Source of the DNA: Yeosuana sp043876835
GTDB taxonomy: Bacteria > Bacteroidota > Bacteroidia > Flavobacteriales > Flavobacteriaceae
Reading direction: 5' to 3'
DNA length: 64,000 nucleotides
Assembly (NCBI RefSeq): GCF_043876835.1
Contig: NZ_JBAWJZ010000008.1
Location: forward strand, 1 to 64,000
The translations under genes and the position numbers were made by a program. The notes under the pieces are model-generated. The model did no database searches and had not been told where the DNA came from. It worked only from the letters and a program-made list of their open reading frames with translations. This document shows, in pieces, positions 6,571-12,772 of this stretch; position 1 is the first letter of the stretch, and the number at the start of each line of letters is the position of its first letter.

Positions 6571-6692
6571 CCGATTTGGTCATGAGGGTGCTTGTACACC
6601 CGTAAGGTGGGGTGGATCATCGCACTCACTAAATGCTAACGGCATATACAACGCGTGGGCTCTCTTATTTAAAAAAACCTAATTGGTTTTTT
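6571..6692 (+). ncRNA. Guide RNA for dCas12f-sigma complex
   Basis: Starts right after the dCas12f stop codon; the true 5' end is unknown and may lie inside the gene. Three stem-loops are visible: GGGTG/CACCC (6586-6601), a GTGG(G)GTG/CACTCAC stem with an 8-nt loop (6607-6629), and ATGC/GCAT (6633-6645). The scaffold then ends ATACAAC, like the 3' end of known Cas12f repeats. The next 17 nt (6653-6669) match the upstream target exactly, followed immediately by a terminator hairpin. There is no repeat array, so this looks like a single-guide, omega-RNA-like locus. Confidence 0.7.
6672..6692 (+). terminator. Terminator closing the guide RNA
   Basis: AAAAAACC (6672-6679) pairs with GGTTTTTT (6685-6692) around the loop TAATT. 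The A/T-rich stem ending in a U run is typical of Bacteroidetes intrinsic terminators and begins 3 nt after the guide match, so it fixes the guide's 3' boundary. Confidence 0.65.
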
Positions 6693-6697
6693 ATAAA

Positions 6698-6946
6698 ATG
6701 ATGAATCCACAATTCTTTATCCAATCAGAGATAACACTGAACAACAGGTCTTTAATTTTTAATCAGAAAACGATTTATCATACTTGTTACGAATTAAAAG
6801 CCCCAACATCTATCGAGCTAATACTATGCAATGTTTTTGGGAATTTTAACCGAAAATCTCATTTATTACTAAAAAATTCCTTGATTTCATTGGGCTACGA
6901 AGCTTTTTTACTAAAAAACAGTGAATTGATACCCTTTTTAAACTAA
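6698..6946 (+). CDS. Small hypothetical protein beside the guide RNA
   Basis: 82 aa from the ATG at 6698, directly after the terminator. I recognise no family, signal peptide or membrane segment. The C-terminal half (NRKSHLLLKNSLISLGYEAF) could form amphipathic helices. It may be an accessory of the guided-sigma locus, an unrelated gene fragment, or a chance frame. Confidence 0.35.
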   Translation: MMNPQFFIQSEITLNNRSLIFNQKTIYHTCYELKAPTSIELILCNVFGNFNRKSHLLLKNSLISLGYEAFLLKNSELIPFLN

Positions 6947-7498
6947 TAAAACACCAATAACCGACAATACCTATCAATACAAATTATTCTAATACTTTTT
7001 ACTGTAAATTATTGCCTGTTTATAGGGCTACGGAGCCATTTACTGTAAAAGTCAAATAATACGTATTTGGCAAACACTACAACGGTTCAATATTAACTAA
7101 ATCATATGAAATCCTATGGGTTTGCCGCAAATAAATGCCATTTTAATGGGGTTTCAAGAGGTTTTGCCGCAAATCTGAAATAAAATCAACCATCTAAAAT
7201 TGGTAAATAACTGATTTTAAGTAAAATATGAACCAGTAACATCGCGGAGCGTGTTACCCTCTTGCTTCACATCTAAGTTTGCGAAGCAAACGTTAAATGA
7301 AGCCAAATTAAGATTTGTGCTTTTGATTAAAAAGGACACAATCCATAATTGAAATCCCGTAAGATATTGCCATAAAAGCTATTAATAGTGAAGACAACCC
7401 AGCTATAGAGATGTTGAGTAATCATTTATACAAAAACAAAATTTATTATAAAATAAATGATATTTTAAATCTATTAAAACATTTGTTTATATCGTAAT
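6947..7498. other. Gene-free stretch with hairpins
   Basis: No supported gene. A structured block at 7236-7303 contains GTAACA/TGTTAC (7236-7257), then GCTTCA/TGAAGC (7264-7303) enclosing GTTTGC-GAA-GCAAAC (7277-7291). The phrase TTTGCCGCAAAT occurs twice (around 7120 and 7170), in a pattern suggesting decayed repeat copies. TTTACTGTAAA also recurs (around 7010 and 7050). Confidence 0.45.
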
Positions 7499-8791
7499 TT
7501 AGTCTTTAAATACATTCTTAATCTGATAGAAAAAACGTTCAATAAGGTGAAGATCTTCAGTAATGATTTCTGCTGAACCACTCATTTCTTGTTTAAATTC
7601 TATTTTTTTATTGTATGACGTTATTAGCTCTTTTGGTAAAGACGCATCAATTAAATAAAGACCATCTTTATCAGGAAATATAGATACTTTTACTATTTTA
7701 CTTTTTAGAGTACCAAACTCTGCCTCTGGATAATTATCTATCTTAATATTTGCTAATTGTCCAACCTTTATTTTCCCTGAGTTTAACGTTGGTATTTTTA
7801 ATTTTGCAATAAAGCTTGAATTTTCACTAGGAATAATAGAGAATACTAAAGCATCTTGATTTACTACTTGATTTTTGTTCCAATAGTTTAAAAAAGTCAC
7901 TCTTCCATTTATTTTAGATTTCAAAACATAAATTGCTTCCCATTCTTTTATGCTTTTTTTAAGTTGATTAAACGATTGAATTACTTTTTTTAATAATGTC
8001 ATTTCTTGTTTTATCTTGTTAATATCTGTGTCTCTTAAAGCTTTTAGAGCATTATTTTTTGATTCTTGCAATTGAGAAATGGAAACATTTATGTTTTTAA
8101 AATTACGCTCAGATTGTAAGAACTCTAATTGTTTACTTTCATACTCTTGAGTAGAGATTACTCCCTTTTCGAAAAGTTCCTTATTTCTTTCCAAAGCCTT
8201 TTTCTTAAACTGAAGTTCAGATTGATTTAGTTGTTTTTGAGATTCTAAATTTTGTAATCTCTCATTTATTTCATATATGGATAATTTATTAGCAAAATTT
8301 TCATTAGTAAATGGTTGTAATTTCTTATTAAGAATGTACTGTATATAATTGTTTTCAAATAAAGCATAGCTAGTTTCAATATCTCCTAAAAATAGAAATG
8401 GCAAATCAGTAATCGGAAAGTTAAACATTTGATTATTTACTGGAATAGTATCAACTATTGAGGCTAACTTAAAGACATCATTATAATTTGCCGTATTTTC
8501 TATTATGGCAAGAGGTTGATTAATATTAACCAACTCATTATCTTTTACCATAATAACGTCAAATTTCCCATTAGTTTTAGCAAACACTTTTTGGGGGGGT
8601 ATTTGAGTAGTAATAAGTGCTTCAGAAACTATTACATCGGGATATTTTATAAACCAAGATATTACCAATAGCATTATTATTAAGCTTAAGAATAAAACAT
8701 TTCCCCAGCGTATCATCCAATGAGGAACTTTACTAAGTATATCTTGAACTTCTTCGCTGCGTATTTGAGTTTCAAACTTATTTTCTTGCAT
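7499..8791 (-). CDS. HlyD-family membrane fusion protein of peptide exporter
   Basis: 430 aa. It has one N-terminal membrane segment (about 30-50, GNVLFLSLIIMLLVISWFI), a beta-barrel/lipoyl half (VFAKTNGKFDVIMVKDNELV), a long coiled coil (about 160-285), the second lipoyl half (KINGRVTFLNYW) and a C-terminal barrel (QLANIKIDNYP). It would bridge the C39 ABC exporter to the outer membrane in a type I-like pathway. It is the last gene of a minus-strand locus with the precursor peptides and transporter. No TolC gene is present nearby, so an outer-membrane partner must be shared. Confidence 0.88.
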   Translation of the reverse strand: MQENKFETQIRSEEVQDILSKVPHWMIRWGNVLFLSLIIMLLVISWFIKYPDVIVSEALITTQIPPQKVFAKTNGKFDVIMVKDNELVNINQPLAIIENTANYNDVFKLASIVDTIPVNNQMFNFPITDLPFLFLGDIETSYALFENNYIQYILNKKLQPFTNENFANKLSIYEINERLQNLESQKQLNQSELQFKKKALERNKELFEKGVISTQEYESKQLEFLQSERNFKNINVSISQLQESKNNALKALRDTDINKIKQEMTLLKKVIQSFNQLKKSIKEWEAIYVLKSKINGRVTFLNYWNKNQVVNQDALVFSIIPSENSSFIAKLKIPTLNSGKIKVGQLANIKIDNYPEAEFGTLKSKIVKVSIFPDKDGLYLIDASLPKELITSYNKKIEFKQEMSGSAEIITEDLHLIERFFYQIKNVFKD

Positions 8792-8887
8792 CTTTTTATT
8801 ATTGTTGAAAGTTAGAGTAGATTTTTTTATTAACCTACTCTAAAAGTAATTACCAGACATGGATTTTTTTCATGTCCTTCAACTTAT

Positions 8888-9049
8888 TTAATTACATGGG
8901 GGCGCAATTGGACAAGGAACCCTTGGGCTACTAACCCATCCGTTGCATGATCCATCTGAACACCATTCACAGCAGAAGTCATTCCCCCCGTTAATTGCCT
9001 TTTGTTCTGCTTTACTTAAAGCTTTGCCAAGATTTAATAAATTCTTCAT
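8888..9049 (-). CDS. Double-glycine leader Cys-rich peptide precursor 1
   Basis: 53 aa. The leader MKNLLNLGKALSKAEQKAIN ends in GG at residues 21-22, the C39 cleavage motif. The core of about 31 residues contains six cysteines (CC, C, C, C, C) and many Pro and Gly. It is a likely bacteriocin-like secreted peptide processed and exported by the nearby C39 ABC transporter, with disulfides made by the VKOR-thioredoxin protein. The conserved dyad element lies about 42 bp upstream of the ATG. Target and activity are unknown. Confidence 0.85.
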   Translation of the reverse strand: MKNLLNLGKALSKAEQKAINGGNDFCCEWCSDGSCNGWVSSPRVPCPIAPPCN

Positions 9050-9090
9050 AATAAAAATGTATATAAATTAATTTTGCCTTGAACATTTAT

Positions 9091-9111
9091 AGACACTCAA
9101 GGTTTGTGTCT
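9091..9111 (-). promoter_or_regulatory. Precursor-associated dyad, copy 1
   Basis: AGACAC-N9-GTGTCT upstream of precursor 1, inside a longer block shared by all four precursor genes. Outer pair A:T here replaces G:C of copies 3 and 4, so pairing or symmetry is maintained. Confidence 0.6.
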
Positions 9112-9183
9112 ATCTTTCTCAATTTTTTATAGACTAAACACTAAACTTTTATAGCACATTAACCTAATTTATTAAAAATTGAA

Positions 9184-9212
9184 TATAGAGGTGGGTAATT
9201 ACACACCTCTAT
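9184..9212 (-). terminator. Hairpin terminator after precursor 2
   Basis: TATAGAGGTG (9184-9193) pairs with CACCTCTATA (9203-9212), located just downstream (minus strand) of the precursor 2 stop codon. Confidence 0.55.
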
Positions 9213-9241
9213 AATAAACAATTTAACTTGTTAAAATTTCG

Positions 9242-9418
9242 TTAACAAGAAACCCCTTCTCCTGGGTAATATTCACACACGCCACCAATAATAAGACAAC
9301 CGGTGTCATTATAATTAGGGCATTGAGGATAAGAGTGACAACAAACAAACTTACCACCAGTAATAGCTTTTTTTTCAGCCTTACTTAAGGCTTTGCCTAG
9401 ATTTAATAAATTTTTCAT
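9242..9418 (-). CDS. Double-glycine leader Cys-rich peptide precursor 2
   Basis: 58 aa. The leader MKNLLNLGKALSKAEKKAIT is followed by GG at residues 21-22 and a core of 36 residues with six cysteines and a hydrophobic CLIIGGVC stretch. The leader is almost identical to that of precursor 1, while the core is unrelated apart from the cysteines. This is the usual pattern of diversified bacteriocin-like substrates that share one exporter. The dyad element lies about 42 bp upstream. Confidence 0.85.
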   Translation of the reverse strand: MKNLLNLGKALSKAEKKAITGGKFVCCHSYPQCPNYNDTGCLIIGGVCEYYPGEGVSC

Positions 9419-9459
9419 AATTAAAATATTTAAAAATTAAATTTATCTTGAACATTTAA

Positions 9460-9480
9460 AGACACTCAAGCTTTGTGTCT
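9460..9480 (-). promoter_or_regulatory. Precursor-associated dyad, copy 2
   Basis: AGACAC-N9-GTGTCT upstream of precursor 2, followed by ATCTTTCGCGAAAAG, itself part of a second small palindrome that is shared with copies 3 and 4. Confidence 0.6.
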
Positions 9481-9550
9481 ATCTTTCGCGAAAAGAATAT
9501 TTTTACTCATAATAAGGTACTTTCTTTTAATATTGTACTTTATGGGTATA

Positions 9551-11758
9551 TTATTTACCAAGGTTGAGCTGGTTTTTTACTAAATCATAATAGCTCCCCT
9601 TCTGTTTTATTAATTCTCTGTGATTACCTATCTCAGCAATCTTCCCTTTATCTAATACCACAATTTGGTGCGCATTTTGCACAGTGCTTAATCTGTGTGC
9701 AATTACAACAACTGTTTTATTTGCAAAAAAATCATTTAGATTTTCCATGATAACTTTTTCATTATTAGCATCAAGAGCGGAGGTGGCTTCATCAAAAAAC
9801 AAGAACTTAGGATCTTTATAGACAGCTCGAGCAATAAGCAATCTTTGTTTTTGACCTGTACTTAACCCAATACCTTCATTACCAATTTTCGTATTAAAGC
9901 CTAAAGGTAATCCGTCGATATAATCGGCTATATTTGCAACTTTAATAGCATGGCTTAATTTTTTTTTGTCAATAAAATCTTCACCTACTGCAATATTGCT
10001 GGCAATAGTATCATTAAATATATAGCCTTCTTGCATGACTACTCCGCAATGGTTTCTCCATATTTTTTGAGAAATATTATTTAAATTGAAATTATTTATG
10101 AGTATTTCACCCTTATCAACTGTATAAAAATGAAGCAATAATTTCATTAAAGTTGTTTTACCACTACCAGAAACCCCAACAATAGCAGTGGTTTTATTGG
10201 CAGGGATAGTTAACGATAACTCTTTTAATACAAATTCTAATCCACCAGTATAACGAAACGAAATGTTTTTAAGATGAATATTGGCATGCTCAGGAATTAT
10301 AGTGACATTATTATCTTCAGGTCTTTCTTCGTTATCTTTATTATGGATCTCTCCCAAGCGGTTTAATGAAATTTTAGCATCTTGCACATCCCTCATAAAA
10401 CTAATAAGCTGAGAGATAGGCGCATTCAATTGCCCAATAATATAGCTAATAGCGAGCATCATACCCAAAGTAATATCGCCATCAATCACTAGCTTTGCAG
10501 ACAATACGGTTATGAACATATTCTTTAGTTCATTAATCAAATTAGACCCCACACTTTGTGTTTGTTCTAACGCAAGACTTTTTGTGGCAACTTTAAATAA
10601 ACGTGCTTGTACATATTCCCAATTCCAGCGCATCCGGCGTTCGGCATTATGGAGTTTTATTTCTTGCATCCCATTAATAAGTTCAATAACTTTACTTTGT
10701 TCTGTGCTTATCTCTGAAAAACGTTTATAATCAAGTTCTTTTCGCCTTTTAAAGAAAAACAAAACCCAAGAGAAATAGAGAATACTTCCAACAATAAAAA
10801 CACCAAAAATTTGCATACTATAATAACCCAAAACAAAACTAAAAACGATAAGATTGAACAGTGAAAATAACACCGTTAAAGATGATGTTGTTAGGATTCG
10901 TTCTATACGTTTATGATCATTAATTCGCTGTAATAAATCTCCTGTCATTCTAACATCAAAAAATGAAATCGGTAATTTCATAAGTTTGATAAAGAAGTCA
11001 GAAATCAGGGATATATTAATACGTGTACTTAAATGCAATAAAATCCAACCTCTAATAATCTCTAAAGCGGCTCTTCCTATAAACAAGAATAGTTGTGCAA
11101 TTAAAATAAGATAAATAAAGTTTATATCTTGGTTTTTTATTCCAACATCCACAATACTTTGAGTTAAAAACGGAAGAATGAGCTGTAATAAACTACCCGC
11201 TAAAAGCCCTATAATAAGTTGAATAACAAACTGTTTATACTTTAGTAAGTATTTAAAAATAAAACCAAAACCAAATTTTTGATCTTCTTCAAAAACAGAT
11301 TCATAGAATAGAGGTGTTGGCTCAACCATGAGTGCAATACCTTCTTCAGTAAATTCATTTGCATTATTTCCAATCCAATGTTTTAAAAATTCATCTTTAG
11401 TATAACTAATTAACCCATGGGCTGGATCAGAAATATAAAGATTCCCTTTTCGTATTTTGTACAAAACAACATAATGATTTTTATTCCAATGGAGTATACA
11501 CGGCAGAGGTGCTTCTTGTAATTTTTCAAAGGAAAGTTTAATGCCTAAAGAGCGAAACCCTAGCCCTTCAACAGCTTCACTTAGCCCTAATAGGCTACTG
11601 CCTTCTCTTGTAGTTTCGCTAAGTGCACGGAGCTGTTGTGTATTAATAATTTTTCCGTAATGTTTGGAAATAATTTTAATACAAGTTGGTCCGCAATCTT
11701 TGGATTCTGTTTGGGTATAATGTGGGAATTTTTTCAAATAGAGTTCAAATAAAACCAA
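9551..11758 (-). CDS. Peptidase-containing C39 ABC transporter (PCAT)
   Basis: 735 aa. The N-terminal C39 cysteine peptidase (about 10-150) has SKDCGPTCIKII (catalytic Cys and oxyanion region), HWNKNHYVVLY (His) and DPAHG (Asp). Six membrane segments span about 170-455. The nucleotide-binding domain has Walker A GVSGSGKTT, signature LSTGQKQR, Walker B FLFFDEATSALD and the H-loop AHRLST. It cleaves leaders after Gly-Gly and exports the cores. Genes for four matching precursors and an HlyD adaptor lie around it on the same strand. Confidence 0.95.
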   Translation of the reverse strand: MVLFELYLKKFPHYTQTESKDCGPTCIKIISKHYGKIINTQQLRALSETTREGSSLLGLSEAVEGLGFRSLGIKLSFEKLQEAPLPCILHWNKNHYVVLYKIRKGNLYISDPAHGLISYTKDEFLKHWIGNNANEFTEEGIALMVEPTPLFYESVFEEDQKFGFGFIFKYLLKYKQFVIQLIIGLLAGSLLQLILPFLTQSIVDVGIKNQDINFIYLILIAQLFLFIGRAALEIIRGWILLHLSTRINISLISDFFIKLMKLPISFFDVRMTGDLLQRINDHKRIERILTTSSLTVLFSLFNLIVFSFVLGYYSMQIFGVFIVGSILYFSWVLFFFKRRKELDYKRFSEISTEQSKVIELINGMQEIKLHNAERRMRWNWEYVQARLFKVATKSLALEQTQSVGSNLINELKNMFITVLSAKLVIDGDITLGMMLAISYIIGQLNAPISQLISFMRDVQDAKISLNRLGEIHNKDNEERPEDNNVTIIPEHANIHLKNISFRYTGGLEFVLKELSLTIPANKTTAIVGVSGSGKTTLMKLLLHFYTVDKGEILINNFNLNNISQKIWRNHCGVVMQEGYIFNDTIASNIAVGEDFIDKKKLSHAIKVANIADYIDGLPLGFNTKIGNEGIGLSTGQKQRLLIARAVYKDPKFLFFDEATSALDANNEKVIMENLNDFFANKTVVVIAHRLSTVQNAHQIVVLDKGKIAEIGNHRELIKQKGSYYDLVKNQLNLGK

Positions 11759-11814
11759 GAGTGCACTAACCTCTTAGCATGGTTCAGATTAAGGTTTTGT
11801 CATAAAAACCATTA

Positions 11815-11969
11815 TTATGGGTTGATAAAGGAATGTCTTCCATTATCATTTAAGGTTACCTGAATTGTTGGGTATAAATTAGCTTTCAAGGGTTTATCAA
11901 CAATTTTTATACAGGTTGTACTACAATCTTTTACCTGTGGCTGTTTGTAGTGTGAAAATTTTATAATAT
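11815..11969 (-). pseudogene. Decayed N-terminal fragment of C39 exporter
   Basis: An open frame with no start codon reads KFSHYKQPQVKDCSTTCIKI, clearly related to KFPHYTQTESKDCGPTCIKI of the intact exporter, then diverges and stops at 11815. An in-frame TGA precedes it. It is best read as the remnant of a second exporter gene copy after duplication and deletion of precursor-exporter units. Confidence 0.65.
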
Positions 11970-11974
11970 CTCAA

Positions 11975-12013
11975 AGAAAAAACATATAAGAAGATTCATT
12001 ATATGTTTTTTCT
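11975..12013 (-). terminator. Perfect hairpin after precursor 3
   Basis: AGAAAAAACATATA (11975-11988) pairs with TATATGTTTTTTCT (12000-12013) in a 14-bp perfect stem ending in a T run, 15 nt downstream of the precursor 3 stop. It could work in both directions. Confidence 0.7.
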
Positions 12014-12027
12014 AAAAAATTATTATT

Positions 12028-12180
12028 CTACCAAACTGTACATTGTCCAGTCTGACTGTTACATATGTCATCATATTCACAATCAGAATCATAAACACAA
12101 CGTTTTGGATCAATACCTCCAATAATTCCCTTTTGTTCAGCTTTATTTAAAGCTTTTCCTAATTTTTGCAAATTTTTCAT
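12028..12180 (-). CDS. Double-glycine leader Cys-rich peptide precursor 3
   Basis: 50 aa from the ATG at 12180. A longer frame reaching 12357 runs through the dyad and a C39 remnant and is not the real start. The leader MKNLQKLGKALNKAEQKGII is followed by GG at 21-22, then an acidic 28-residue core with four cysteines (C, C, C, C) spaced like a small disulfide-knot peptide. Precursors 3 and 4 share the LQKLGKALNKAEQK leader variant. Confidence 0.83.
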   Translation of the reverse strand: MKNLQKLGKALNKAEQKGIIGGIDPKRCVYDSDCEYDDICNSQTGQCTVW

Positions 12181-12221
12181 AATTAAATAATTTAAATAAT
12201 ATATTTGCCTTGAACATTTAA

Positions 12222-12242
12222 GGACACTCAAGGTTTGTGTCC
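12222..12242 (-). promoter_or_regulatory. Precursor-associated dyad, copy 3
   Basis: GGACAC-N9-GTGTCC about 42 bp upstream of precursor 3, flanked by CCTTGAACATTTAA on one side and ATCTTTCGCGAAAAGAT on the other, as at the other copies. Confidence 0.6.
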
Positions 12243-12299
12243 ATCTTTCGCGAAAAGATTTTTTTACTTTGCCTCTTCTGGTTGTTTTAATAGACATAA

Positions 12300-12375
12300 G
12301 GATATGTGAATAGTCTTTCGTAGACTTAGAGATGATTTTAATACAAGTTGAGCACAATTTTTAGACTCAATTTGG
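12300..12375 (-). pseudogene. Second decayed N-terminal fragment of C39 exporter
   Basis: Across a one-base frameshift the minus strand encodes PQIESKNC and then STCIKIISKS, matching TQTESKDCGPTCIKIISK of the intact exporter. It sits just upstream of the precursor 3 dyad. It marks another lost exporter copy, so the locus has expanded and contracted by repeated unit duplication. Confidence 0.6.
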
Positions 12376-12408
12376 GGAATAAAACAAATAAAAATTGTCA
12401 TACATTAT

Positions 12409-12441
12409 AGGTTGTTATTGATATTATATCAATAATAACCT
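12409..12441 (-). terminator. Hairpin terminator after precursor 4
   Basis: AGGTTGTTATTGATA (from 12409) pairs with TATCAATAATAACCT (ending 12441) with one mismatch, shortly downstream of the precursor 4 stop codon. Confidence 0.6.
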
Positions 12442-12459
12442 TAATTAAAATCAATAGTA

Positions 12460-12639
12460 TCACACTGACATACATTGCCAAGATGAAGGTGACATACAAT
12501 GACCTTCCCAACAGCAATCATAATTTAAACAATCACTGCTGTCTCGACATACAAAAGGATCACCTATTATTTCCCCTCCATTAATTAATTTTTGTTCCGC
12601 TTTATTTAAAGCTTTACCTAATTTTTGCAAATTTTTCAT
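12460..12639 (-). CDS. Double-glycine leader Cys-rich peptide precursor 4
   Basis: 59 aa from the ATG at 12639; an extended frame from 12690 would run through the dyad and is rejected. The leader MKNLQKLGKALNKAEQKLIN is followed by GG, and the core of 37 residues has six cysteines and two Trp. It lies immediately downstream of the VKOR-thioredoxin gene on the same strand, which supports disulfide formation as the maturation step. Confidence 0.83.
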   Translation of the reverse strand: MKNLQKLGKALNKAEQKLINGGEIIGDPFVCRDSSDCLNYDCCWEGHCMSPSSWQCMSV

Positions 12640-12680
12640 AATTAAAAATTTTATATAATATATTTGCCTTGAACATTTAA

Positions 12681-12701
12681 GGACACTCAAGGTTTGTGTC
12701 C
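12681..12701 (-). promoter_or_regulatory. Precursor-associated dyad, copy 4
   Basis: GGACAC-N9-GTGTCC about 42 bp upstream of precursor 4 with the same flanks as copy 3 (CCTTGAACATTTAA and ATCTTTCGCGA). Distance to the ATG is nearly constant in all four copies. Confidence 0.6.
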
Positions 12702-12734
12702 ATCTTTCGCGAGAAGATATTGTTTACTTTGCTG

Positions 12735-12760
12735 TACTTTTCCGCATTAGCGGAAAAGTA
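12735..12760 (-). terminator. Perfect hairpin after VKOR gene
   Basis: TACTTTTCCGC (12735-12745) pairs perfectly with GCGGAAAAGTA (12750-12760) around ATTA, 12 nt downstream of the VKOR-thioredoxin stop. There is no long T run, so it may instead be an attenuating or processing hairpin ahead of precursor 4. Confidence 0.5.
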
Positions 12761-12772
12761 TTAGCATTGGTA

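Noticed and set aside
5473..6692. Active TnpB/IS605 transposon or CRISPR locus
   Set aside because: No TnpA, no transposon ends, no repeat array, no Cas1/Cas2, and the RuvC catalytic residues are missing.
12181..12357. N-terminal extension of precursor 3 to a start at 12357
   Set aside because: The extension is a chance fusion of a C39 remnant and the dyad leader; the conserved MKNL start at 12180 matches the other precursors.
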